Assembly: GCA_021018815.1 (NCBI GenBank)
Contig: JAITYX010000078.1
Coordinates: 2,170,001-2,234,000, forward strand
Direction of reading: 5' to 3'
From: Talinum fruticosum
Taxonomy: Eukaryota; Streptophyta; Magnoliopsida; Caryophyllales; Talinaceae
Length of the DNA: 64,000 bases
Position numbers and translations under genes: made by a program. The first letter of the stretch is position 1; every line of letters starts with the position of its first letter. A model generated the notes under the pieces. It saw only the letters and a program-made list of their open reading frames with translations. It ran no database searches and had not been told where the DNA came from. This document shows positions 54,655 to 64,000 of the stretch, piece by piece.

Positions 54655-55827
54655 CGTCCAAGAGTCAAGGGGTTTCTCAAGTTGAAGCATAAAAGGAGTC
54701 AAGCCTATTTTACACCAAAAACTCCTATGCTAGTTCAAAAGTGCAAGCCAAGCCAAGGATGGAAGAGATTGTTAAAGGCCTTGAGAATTGTCATTCAAAG
54801 ACAATTAACACATAAATAAATGTTGCCAAACGAGTAAAGCAAGATATGCATAAAAGACGGTCCAAAAATACCTAAAGGGTATTTTAGGCACATTTTGTTC
54901 ATGCTGAATTTTATGGCCGAAAATGTCATGCTTGGTCAAGAGTCAATGGCCGGACCTTCAAGGCTCAAGGAGAATTCCGAAGCATCAAGAATTGAGAAGA
55001 TTGGGAAAGGGGAAAACAAGCCACATCCACATGTTCCCAATCTTGCAAATACTTGGCTAGAATTCATCCTAACTTAACTTGGAGGAGAGGAAAGAATCTT
55101 GTGGTTTTTGTTTTGATTTTGGTTTAATTTTTAGCTAAGTTTCAGCTTTGTAAAGGGCCAATGTGAGGCATTATATTCAGCTAGCATAGCTCATGTAATA
55201 CAACCTTGATGAATATATGAACTTTGAGCTTTGCTCTTTTGAGATGGATCTCTCAACCTCTTGAATTCTCATTGCTGTATCCGAGCCTTGGCAAACTTGG
55301 TGGTGTCCTTTGAGTCCTTACAATCCTGGTGATGTTTCCGTATCCAGCCAGATTGCAAGGAGCCCCTCGGTTCAGCTTGGTGGTGTTTCACGTATCCAGG
55401 CCGGAACCCAGGATTTATCCAGCGACTTTCCACCCCCATATCTCCTAATCCACAAATCATCTCCTTCCCAAATTTCACCCACATCATCATACACAAGTTG
55501 AGACCATTCCCACCAAATCTAAGCTCAATCCAAGAAGAACTCCATCCCCAGCACCAAAAACAAACAAAGAACCTCATTCTGGACAGCCACCCAGCGTGAC
55601 CTTCTGTTTGCCTTTGGTTCAAGGTGATCCCGACCTTGGATGCTGCCAAATTTTACCACAACCTTCCCTAACCAGTTAACTAACCCTCCACAAAATTTCG
55701 TCCAAAAACTCCATCATTTGCCCCTCCTTTCACCCTTTTCCCCGAACCGCACTCGCAGGTCTTATTCGGCCAGCTTGCTTGTTTGCGATTTCTCTCTTCT
55801 TTTTGCTTCCGCTCCCACTATACATCA
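54655..55827 (+). repeat. Chimeric LTR in integrase of H, truncated start
   Basis: Positions 54655-54900 match the U3 of F-type LTRs (AAGTCAAGGGG, GACGGTCCAAA). From about 55000 it matches the solo LTR at 27334, to the end CACTATACATCA. The LTR start and about 190 bp of flanking integrase are gone at the left, so no target duplication remains. It is either a true recombinant LTR or two fused pieces. Confidence 0.72.
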
Positions 55828-56550
55828 ACTTCCATAGACAACCTTGAAGGGACTAACACTCATAGCCTTACTTAGAGCACTATTATAAGCAAACTTGGCA
55901 TGAGCTAGGAGTTGGTCCCAAGCCTTGGCGTTCGTCCCGATCAAAGCTCTTAGTAGCACGCATAGCATTCGGTTTATAACCTCCGTTTGTCCATCCGTTT
56001 GTGGATGACAACTAGTGCTAAATTTCAGCTTGGTCCCTAATTTCTTCCAAAGTGTGATCCAAAAGTGGGCTAGGAACTTGCTATCTCGATCGAAACTATG
56101 GACTTTGTAATACCATGTAGCCTCACGACCTCCTTGAAGTATAAATCAGCTACTTGAGTTGCATCATTGGTCTTATTGCATGGAATAAAGTGAGCCATTT
56201 TAGAGAAACGGTCCACTACCACAAGAATAGAGTCTTTGTTCCTTTGTGTCCTTGGTAGCCCTAAAATGAAGTCCATGCTCACGTCCTCCCGGGGTTGATT
56301 AGGTGTTGGAAGAGGTGTATAGAGCCCTTGAGGAAGAGAGTGGCTCTTTGCTTCTTGACAAACCGCACACCTCTTGAAGATGTCTTGCACATCTCTTTCC
56401 ATATTTGGCTAAAACTAGTGCTCCCTTAGCATGCTTGCGGTTTTGTTTACACCAAAGTGGCCAGTCAAGGCTCCATTGTGAACTTCTCGGATCAATAACT
56501 CTCTACTGCCACAACGTGGTATGCATAGCCAAGTGCCCTTGAAAAATAAC
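55828..56550 (-). pseudogene. Integrase core of element H
   Basis: The minus strand encodes the zinc finger ([15 protein letters not shown], then [10 protein letters not shown]) and core motifs [12 protein letters not shown] and [19 protein letters not shown]. The second Asp region is broken ([13 protein letters not shown] for SDRDSKF), and the Glu region ([15 protein letters not shown]) is in another frame. Stops lie near 56100 and 56412. Cut at 56551 by the LTR of J. Confidence 0.84.
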
Positions 56551-57632
56551 CGATGGAGAGCTGCTAGCAATGCTTCGAGGAGAACTAAACTGGACACCTA
56601 AAACTTCCATTTTAGTCCATTTGGTGTGCAATGAATCCGGGCATGTTGAGGCGTGAAGTGCGCCCATTTTATGTCATTTGAACATAAATAAAGTTGTCCT
56701 TATATCAAGCTCGGTCCAAGGTCCAAAGAGTTCATGTTTGAAAGCCTAATGAAGCATCAAAGGAAGCATTCTAGAGGAATCTTCAAGCACTACCCTTAGT
56801 GGAAGGAATCTTGCTTGTTGGACCAATGAGAAGATGGCTTGCACAAGGGGGAGAAGAATGTTTGGCTGAGATTTACTGTTCAAATCCGGCCACCCATTTT
56901 AACTTGGAGAAGGGGTAGCTTGATCTAGGCCTTTGATCTTATTTTTGCCTTAGATTATGTTATTGTTAATTGACCATTACAAATAGCTTGTATTGGGCCA
57001 TGTACAAACTATCTTTGAATATTGAATGAACATTGAGTTGGAATTGATCTTCCCTTAAAATCCTCAAATGCTTTATCCAAGTTTGGCAACTTTGTGGTGA
57101 TCTTTTGAGTCCATAAATCTTGCTAGTGGTGTTGCTGTATCTAGCTAGGGTTTTGGTGCCCTAAGATTTTCAAGGTGGTGATTTCTGTATCCTTGGAAGT
57201 CTTAGCCTATCCGGTTACCCAACTTCAAAAATCCATATCTCCCAAAATACGAACCTCCTCCATCCCAAATTTCATCCACCTGTTCTTCTACGTGTGTAGT
57301 TACCCCAGCCCTCTCAGATTTTAGGTCAATCCGAGCTAAACTCTGGCCCCTCCTCAGAAACAAACAAAGGAGCCCATTCCGGACGTCCGCCCAACGTGAC
57401 AGCTCTTTCCGTCAAAAGTTCACTATGATCCCAACCTCAAATAACCCCCACTTTTTACCAGCCCCTCCTAACTCGTTCAAGAGTTCCCCCCCAAAATTTC
57501 ATCTCCAAATTTATCCATTTACCCCTCCATCACCCCGTTCTCCCAAGACCGCAAATAAGAGGCCCATTCTCGCCTGGTTACTCCTATTTGTGCTTGTTCC
57601 GTATTTTTGCTTTTTGCTCTCACTATACATCA
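56551..57632 (+). repeat. 5' LTR of element J
   Basis: It starts CGATGGAGAGC (first base changed from T) and ends ACTATACATCA before a PBS. Modules: GCTAG/CTAGC (57122-57145, loop TGGTGTTGCTGTAT) and CAAGG/CCTTG (57171-57195, loop TGGTGATTTCTGTAT). It is the plus-strand counterpart of D's LTR. Confidence 0.87.
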
Positions 57633-57653
57633 ACTTTGGTATCGGAGCAAGTT
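57633..57653 (+). other. Primer-binding site of element J
   Basis: ACTTTGGTATCGGAGCAAG follows the LTR. It fits the tRNA-iMet complement with one change. Confidence 0.87.
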
Positions 57654-57730
57654 TTGATTCCTTGGTGGATTTATCATTCCCTTAAACCCAAAACTACAAA
57701 AATAGCAAGAAAACCACAAAAATCCAAACC

Positions 57731-59161
57731 ATGAGTGCTAGTATGACCTTGGAGGAGAGATTTGACATGTTGATGAAGGAAAATGAGTACCTCCGCAAGC
57801 AACTTGGGCAGTCCATGAAAGCTAAGAGAGATCAATTGAGAAGCAATTCCCCTCCTACTCGGTCTATTACTAGTCTTCATGAAGGAGATGAAGAAAACAA
57901 TCCCTTCGCTTCTTCGGATGAGTATAGTGAAGGACGGTCAAGGAGAAGTTATAGGCGCTCAAAACCCATTCTCAAGACTTCAAAGTTGAGATCCCGAAGT
58001 TTGAAGGAAGATTGAACCCGGATGAATTTCTCGATTGGTTGAGAACCGTTGAAAGGATTTTTGATTACAAGGAGGTGCCCGAAGAGAAGAAGGTGAAGCT
58101 TGTTGCACTCAAGCTTAGAGGTTTTGCCTCAACTTGGTGGGAAAACTTGGTACATAAGCGTGTAAGAGAAAGGAAGTCAAAGGTTAAAAGTTGGAAGAAA
58201 ATGAGAACAAAACTCAAGGTTCATTTCTTGCCCCCAACTTATGTTCAAGATAGCTACTCCGAACTCCATAACTTGCAACAAGGAAACATAAGTGTGGAAT
58301 AATACACCCGAGAGTTTGAGAGGTTGCTTATTAAATGTGACCTTCAAGAAAATGAAGATCAAACGATTGTGAGTTATCTTGGAGGATTGGACGCAAGGTA
58401 TGCACAAGTGGTAGAGTTACAACATTTTTCTACCTTTGATGAAGTGTGTCATTTAGCACACAAGGTTGAGCAACAAAAGAGATCTCGGTTTGTAAAAAAC
58501 AGATGCCAAAATCCTTCCCTCGAAAGAGCCAACCCTTTTACGAGGGGAGTACTCAATCCACTCCACAAAAACCCCAAACTCCACAAAACAACCCACACCC
58601 ATTCCAACCCCAAATATGTCCAAACCTATTCCTAGCCCAAATGACATGAGAAGGTGCTTCAAATGCCACAGTTTAGGGCATATTGCCTCGAAATGCCCAA
58701 ACCAAAGGGTGGTGACTTTGGTTGAGTATCAAGAGCAACTAATGGAGGAAAATGACACCGAGAAGGAGTTGTACTTGATAGATGAAGTAGAGGAAGTTGT
58801 TGACGAAGCATATGAAGGAGAATTGTTGGTGTTAAGGAGGACTTTGAGCAAATTCAAAGATCCTAAAGAGGAGCAACGTGAGAATATCTTTTACACTAGG
58901 GGCACGGTGCATGGCAAAATTTGTTCCATCATTATTGATGGTGGGAGTTGCACAAATGTGGCCGCATCAACTATGGTAGAGAAGCTTGGACTTCATGCCT
59001 CGGTTCATCCTCATCCTTACAACATCCAATGGCTAAACCAAGGTAAAGGTCTTCAAGTCAATTCTACATGTCTCCTTTCATTTAGTATTGGCAAGAGCTA
59101 TCATGATGAATTATGGTGTGATATTATTCTTATGGATGCTTGTCATTTGTTGCTTGGGAGA
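57731..59161 (+). pseudogene. gag and protease of element J, cut by element K
   Basis: ATG 57731 starts MSASMTLEERFDMLMKENEY. A frameshift near 57970 precedes the core (MNPDEFLDWLRTVE, FASTWWENLVHKRV). There is a stop at 58300 and a second shift near 58500. The knuckle CFKCHSLGHIASKC lies near 58653-58695. The protease has CSIIIDGGSCTNVAAST near 58920-58970 and ends LWCDIILMDACHLLLGR where the LTR of K enters. RT and the rest of J are not in the window. Confidence 0.88.
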
Positions 59162-60500
59162 TAATGGATATCTCTATCCATACTTAATTTCCAAAAGTCA
59201 AGGGGTTCTCAAGCCAAGGCATAAAAGGAGTCAAGCTTATTTTTACACCAAAAACTCCTATGCTAGTCCAAGCAAATGCAAACCGAGCTAAGGTTTGAAG
59301 AGGTTTGAAGGGCCATGAAAATTGTCGTTCAATGACAATTAGTCCATACATAAATAATGCCAAAGGAGTGAAGCAAGATATGCCACAAAGGACGGTCCAA
59401 AAATGCCAAAAGGTCCAAATCGGGTGAAGCCAAGCATCAATGCACAAATCTGTCCGGGCCAAAAATGACCACGTTCGGTCCTTAAAAAAATCAGTCACCA
59501 AGGCTGCAAATTCGTGGCTGCCCAAAGAGAAAATCAAGAAGAAATCCCAAGCACTAACACTAGTGGAAGAAGAATGTGTTGGACCAATAAGATGATAACT
59601 TGCACAAGGGAAAGGAAAATACATGGCTGAAAATGCACCTTACATTTTCCACCACATGTTCCCTAGAGTTTCAAAGCTTGGCCTAGAATGCTCCTCCACA
59701 TCCGGCCCTCCATCCTTACTTGAAGAAGGGAAGCTTATTTCAAGCCTTTGATTATTATTTTATTTTAAGATTTATTTTATTTTCAGCATGCTTTTTATTT
59801 TTTATAAATAGCTCTAGTATTCAGCTTTGTAAGGCATTAACTTTGATGATGATGAATATATGAACATTGAGCTGGATTGCTCGTTTCCCTTTAAATCCTC
59901 AAATGTTGTATCCAAGTTTGGCAACTTGGTGGTGTCCTTTGAGTCCTTGAGCTTAGCTAGTGGTGTTCGCTATATCTAGCCAAAGTGAGAGGTGCCCCAA
60001 AGTTCCTTTAGGTGGTGTTCGCTGTATCCTCTAGGAATCTTGGTTTTATCCAGCTATTTTCCACGCCCATATCTCCCAATCCACAAATCCCCTGCGTCCC
60101 AAATTTTACCCACACCATCCTACACGTGTTGAGTCATCCCCCTAAAATCTCAGCTCAATCCAAGCACTCTACTGACCCCCATATCCAAAACAAACAAAGA
60201 CTGTCAATCTGGATGCCAGCCCAGCGAGACATTCTGTTTCCCTTTACTTCAAGGTGATCCCGACCTTGAATGAATTCCAACTTTTTATCAGCCCTTCCTA
60301 ACCTCCCCAAGAATCCCCCTTAAATGTCACCTCCAAACTCCACCATTTACCCCTCCATCACTCTCATCTCCCAAGACTACACCTGCAGACCCCATTCTGT
60401 CCGGTTGCCTTCTTTCACAATTTGCCTTCATTTTTCTACCCCCTTGCCATCTACCCTAGCTATACATCACTTTGGTATTAGAGCGTGCCACTATACATCA
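59162..60500 (+). repeat. 5' LTR of element K, with an extra LTR-end/PBS unit
   Basis: It starts TAATGGATATC (G to A change) and is of the F type. Its end appears twice: CTATACATCA at 60460-60469 and again at 60491-60500. Between them lies CTTTGGTATTAGAGC, a PBS-like copy. Modules: CCAAGTT/AACTTGG (59912-59929) and GCTAG/CTAGC (59956-59980). Confidence 0.85.
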
Positions 60501-60524
60501 ACTTTGGTATCAGAGCAAGTTCTG
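60501..60524 (+). other. Primer-binding site of element K
   Basis: ACTTTGGTATCAGAGCAAG, a full tRNA-iMet complement, next to the outer LTR end. A variant copy precedes it inside the LTR (60470-60484). Confidence 0.88.
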
Positions 60525-60660
60525 ATTTCCTTGGGTGAATAGCTTCCCTACCCACATCCATCCACAAAAAAAAAAAAAACAGAACCACAAATTTTCTTTT
60601 TTCTGCCCATTTTTCTTTCAACCGTGAACACCACTTGGCATTTGGGTTTTGAGTACTGAA

Positions 60661-60945
60661 ATGGCTCCTTCTAATTTTGAATCGGCTAGTCTATTTGTGC
60701 CTAAATTTTATGGCCAACAAGATCTCTTTTCTAGTTGGTTCATCAAGGTTGAAGAAGCCTTTAAAAATTTGATATTAGAAGAGCATGAGAAGGTTGAGAT
60801 TGTTGTGTCTAAGTTGAGGAGTCATGCCCTCACTTGGTGGAATGCCTATAAGATGATAAGGAAGAAGAAAGGCAAGAAGAGAGTGAGCACATGGAGAAAG
60901 TTGAGAGGAAAGTTGTTGAAAAAATTTGGCCCCCTTATTTACAAA
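60661..60945 (+). pseudogene. gag start of element K (second gag type), fused to element L
   Basis: ATG 60661 (an in-frame upstream Met lies at 60649) gives MAPSNFESASLFVPKFYGQQ, SSWFIKVEEAFKNLILEEHE, KLRSHALTWWNAYKMIRKKK and RGKLLKKFGPLIYK. It is open throughout. At about 60945 the sequence switches in frame to RNase H of L (GQNKLNPRHAKWVEYLQTF). An A-rich leader (60566-60580) precedes it. Confidence 0.85.
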
Positions 60946-61028
60946 ATTCAAGGCCAAAATAAGTTGAACCCGCGGCATGCGAAATGGGTTGAGTACCTTC
61001 AGACCTTTCATTTTTCAATCAAACACAA
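60946..61028 (+). pseudogene. RNase H fragment of element L
   Basis: GQNKLNPRHAKWVEYLQTF then HFSIKHN matches element E near 34045-34125 almost base for base. The left part of L is gone at the junction with K. It is interrupted by a solo LTR and resumes at 62283. Confidence 0.85.
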
Positions 61029-62282
61029 TGATGTATAGTGGGATCGGAAGCAAAAGAAGAAGGAAAAACCCAAGAAAAGGCAACCGGACAGAATAGGGTC
61101 TGCAGGTGCGGGTCTGGGGAAAAGGGTGAAAGGAGGGGAAAATGTTCTTGGTTTTGGCTAAAATTTGGAGGGAAGGTTATTTGGGATGTTAGGAAGGGCT
61201 GGTAAAAATATGGGAAGCATCCAAGGTCGGGATCACCTTGAACCAAAGCCAAACAGAAAGTCACGCTGGGCGGCTGTCCAGGATGAGGTCCTTTGTTTGT
61301 TTTTGGTGCCGGGGATGGGATATTTCTTGGATTGAGCTGAAATTTGGTGGGACTGGACTCAACCCGTGTAGGATGGTGTGGGTGAAATTTGGGGACGAAA
61401 TGATTTGTGGATTGGGAGATATGGATTGATGAAGTCGCTGGATAGTTCCTGGGTTTTGGCCCGGATACGTAAACACCACCAAGCTGAACCGAGGGGCACC
61501 TTGCAATCTGGCCGGATACAGAAACACCACCGGGGATTGTAAGGACTCAAAGGACACCACCAAGCTTGCCAAGGCTCGGATACAGCAATGAGGATTCAAG
61601 AGATTGAGAAATCCATCTCAAAAGGAGCAAAGCTCAAATTCATATATTCATCAAGGTTGGTTTTACATGAGCTATACTAGCTGAATATATAATGCCTAAC
61701 AATGGCATTTTACAAGCTGAAACTAAGCTGGAAAATAAAGCAAAAATAATAATAAAACTATTAAGATTCTTTCCCCTCCTCCAAGTTAAGCTAGAGTGAA
61801 TTCTAGCCAAGTATTGCAAAATTGGGAACATGTGGTTGTGGCTTGTTTTCCCCTTTCCCAAGCTTCTCAATTTGATGCTTCTAGACTTCCTTGTAATGCT
61901 CTTCCTTTGTTCTTTCTGACCTAGGTAGCATCATATGACAATATGGACCGACCATATTTAAGCACTAAATTATTTATGAACATGAGTTGGATAAGGACAC
62001 GTGCTGGACAAGGCCACTGCTGGACAAGGCTGAATCCACTTGCTTTAACATGGAGGAATTTAGGTGGCTAGCTTTGGCTAGCTTTGATTCTTCTTCTAGG
62101 CTCTTAGGTAAATAATTATTTATGAACATAAGGCCATAAAAGATCACTTCCCGGTTGCTCATCCTCCGGGATCAAAAATGAATAAGGGAAATTCAAGTGT
62201 TTTCGGTTCAATGCCATGCTTGTTTGATCTCTCTTGATGATTTATCTTCGGTCCATGATCAAGGGCTGTCCACTTTCCATCA
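61029..62282 (-). mobile_element. Solo LTR in element L, target duplication CACAA
   Basis: A 1254-bp minus-oriented LTR is flanked by CACAA at 61024-61028 and 62283-62287. U5 is close to the LTRs at 1-1193 and 6040-7305. Its U3 end resembles the solo LTR at 14685. Confidence 0.93.
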
Positions 62283-62287
62283 CACAA

Positions 62288-63807
62288 ATCGGGACAGCTT
62301 AACAAGGGCGTCGATGCTCTGTCTAGAAGGTATCTACTGTTGTTTCGAGTTAGAAACTTGTGTCTTTGGGTTTGAACATTTGAAGAGTCTATATGCGGAT
62401 GACAAGGAATTTGGAACCCTCTACCAAGAATGCCAAACTCGACCCAAGGGTGAGTTCCAAATACAAGGAGGATACTTATTCAAGGGTATCAGATTGTGTG
62501 TGCCTAGTCGTGGCACAAGAGAGCTTATTATAAGAGAAGTCCATTCTAGAGAACTTGCTGGCCATTTCGGAGAGAAAAAACAACTCGGATGCTCAAGGAG
62601 CATTATTTCCGGCCAAGCATGGACAAAGATGTTCAAGACATCATCACGAGATGTGTTGTATGCCAATATGCCAAGAGCCATTCCCTGCCTCAAGGACTTT
62701 ACATGCCATTACCTGTCCCAACTCAGCCACGGGTGGATGTAAGTCTAAACTTCGTTACGGGTCTACCACGGACTCGAAAGGGAAAGATTCTATTCTAGTT
62801 GTTGTTGATCGATTTTCTAAGATGGCTCACTTCATTGCTTGCAACAAAACCAATGATGCTACACTGGTTGCTGACCTATACTTTAGAGAAGTGGTAAGGC
62901 TGCATGGGATCCCAAGGACAATGGTCTCAAATAGAGATGCAAAGTTTCCGAGTCATTTCGGGTTACCCGTTGGAAGAAATTGGGAATGAAGTTGAAGTAC
63001 AGTACCACTTGCCATCCTCGGACATATGGTCGAGCCGAGGTTACAAACAGAACTTTGGGAGTATTGCTCGAACGCTAATCAAATCGAATACTAAGGCGTG
63101 GGATCAACTTCTTCCACATGCCGATATTGCATACAATCACACACCAAACAAGACTACCAATGTTTCGCCCTTCAAGATTGTTTATGGTGTGGAACCTCTG
63201 TCACCGCTTGATCTAACCCCAAGAGTTTTTGATGGAAAGCCTCATACCGACGATGTGAAAAGAGCTGCTCGGATTCAGGACTTGCATGCGAAAGTCGAGC
63301 CGAATTGAGCAAGCTAATCTGAGTTACAAGGCTAGCGCTAACAAAAACCGCAGGAGGGTGGTTTTTCAACCAGGAGATCTCGTTTGGATCCATCCGAGGA
63401 AGGAGCGTTTTCCTTCCAAGCACAAGTCTAAGTTGATGCTAAGGGCAGATGGACCATTTGAAGTACTTGAGAGAATTAATGACAACGCTTATAGGGTGAA
63501 TTTACCAGGAGAATACAATGTCTCGGCTACTTTCAACGTTGCTGATTTATCTCCTTACTTGGAAGATAATTCGCTCGAGAATTTGAGGGCAAATTCTTTT
63601 CAAGCTGGGGAGGATGATAGGGAGGACACCACAAACCCAACCCCAACTAATACCGAGAGGCAGCTAGAACTAATTGATAATTATGAGTCCTCGGAATTCA
63701 CTACGGAACCCTCACAAACCATTGTTGGGTCTTCGTTCATAACGCAGCTTATCAAGGGAGTTTTGATCACACTCGAAATACTTGTCTGTCTCCTCGGACG
63801 TAAGTAA
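62288..63807 (+). pseudogene. RNase H end and integrase of element L, tail running into the 3' LTR
   Basis: It resumes with SGQLNKGVDALSRRY, then FEHLKSLYADDKEFGTLYQE and GGYLFKGIRLCVPSRGTREL. Zinc-finger parts ([20 protein letters not shown]), [18 protein letters not shown] and SNRDAKF follow in shifting frames. The first core Asp is changed (VSLNFVTG). The tail [19 protein letters not shown] is clean. The last frame runs 64 codons past the LTR start (DREDTTNPTPTNTERQ). Frame breaks near 62960 and 63296 match those in E. Confidence 0.85.
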
Positions 63808-64000
63808 GGGAGTCGGACAAGTCGAAGTATTCGGAGGAAAATAAGACAAGAGATATTTTTCCGAGTCCTCGGTTTCGAGCTTAGAAATCAAATGATCTTT
63901 TTGAGTCCGCAGTTTCGAGCTTAGACCAGATTGTAGATATACTCAAATCTACTTGATCATCATCTAGGCGTCTTCAGCAGAGCGGAAAGGGAAAGTTAAG
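63615..64000 (+). repeat. 3' LTR of element L, leaves the window
   Basis: It starts TGATAGGGAGG after the purine run AAGCTGGGGAGGA and matches the first 386 bp of the E LTR. The TATA and hairpin region would lie beyond the window. Confidence 0.9.

Overview
This window looks like nuclear plant DNA made almost wholly of Ty3/gypsy LTR retrotransposons inserted into one another. The evidence is primer-binding sites complementary to plant initiator tRNA-Met (TGGTATCAGAGC), a gag with one CCHC knuckle (CFKCHGLGHIASEC), a DGGS protease, a YFDD reverse transcriptase, and an HHCC/DDE integrase ending in an [23 protein letters not shown] tail. That tail, the lack of a visible chromodomain and the tail's run into the LTR suggest a chromovirus close to the CRM lineage (tentative). 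I see no host gene, rRNA, tRNA or CRISPR. The region resembles pericentromeric heterochromatin of a seed plant; the species cannot be told.

Left part (1-24411). A right-hand LTR (1-1193) sits in a fragment of a second LTR family. Minus-strand element N (1912-4868) was hit by plus-strand element A (4869-12561), itself hit by two solo LTRs. A is cut off after a stub of its 3' LTR and joined to element B (minus, 12563-24411). B contains a complete element M (minus, 13083-20519, target duplication ATAGG), which carries two more solo LTRs.

Middle (24412-51132). Element C (minus) carries a solo LTR of the E family and is joined by deletion to element D (minus). D holds the best-preserved pol in the window. 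D was split by a solo LTR, by complete element E (30291-36507, ATAAT) and by complete element F (37220-49326, TTGTG). F in turn holds a solo LTR and a compact gag-protease element with no RT or integrase (42886-47673, AAATG; TR-GAG type).

Right part (51133-64000). Remnant G (plus) was hit by H (minus). H contains a solo LTR, a chimeric LTR and element J (plus). J was hit by K (plus), and K gag is joined to L, an E-family element whose 3' LTR leaves the window.

How the parts work together. Full elements (A, D, E, N, L) would supply RT and integrase, although every copy here is broken. Elements B, F, M and the gag-protease element keep LTRs, PBS and gag and/or protease but have lost or reshaped pol, so they must move in trans. 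Two signals cross family lines. First, every LTR family carries tandem hairpins in the transcribed leader with a fixed TGGTG...TGTAT loop and stems that change by paired substitution. Second, elements with one gag type (C, F, K) carry an extra LTR-end/PBS unit. Nine solo LTRs with intact 4-5 bp target duplications, against four complete elements, show heavy LTR-LTR recombination. Element letters are mine; identities and counts are by eye.
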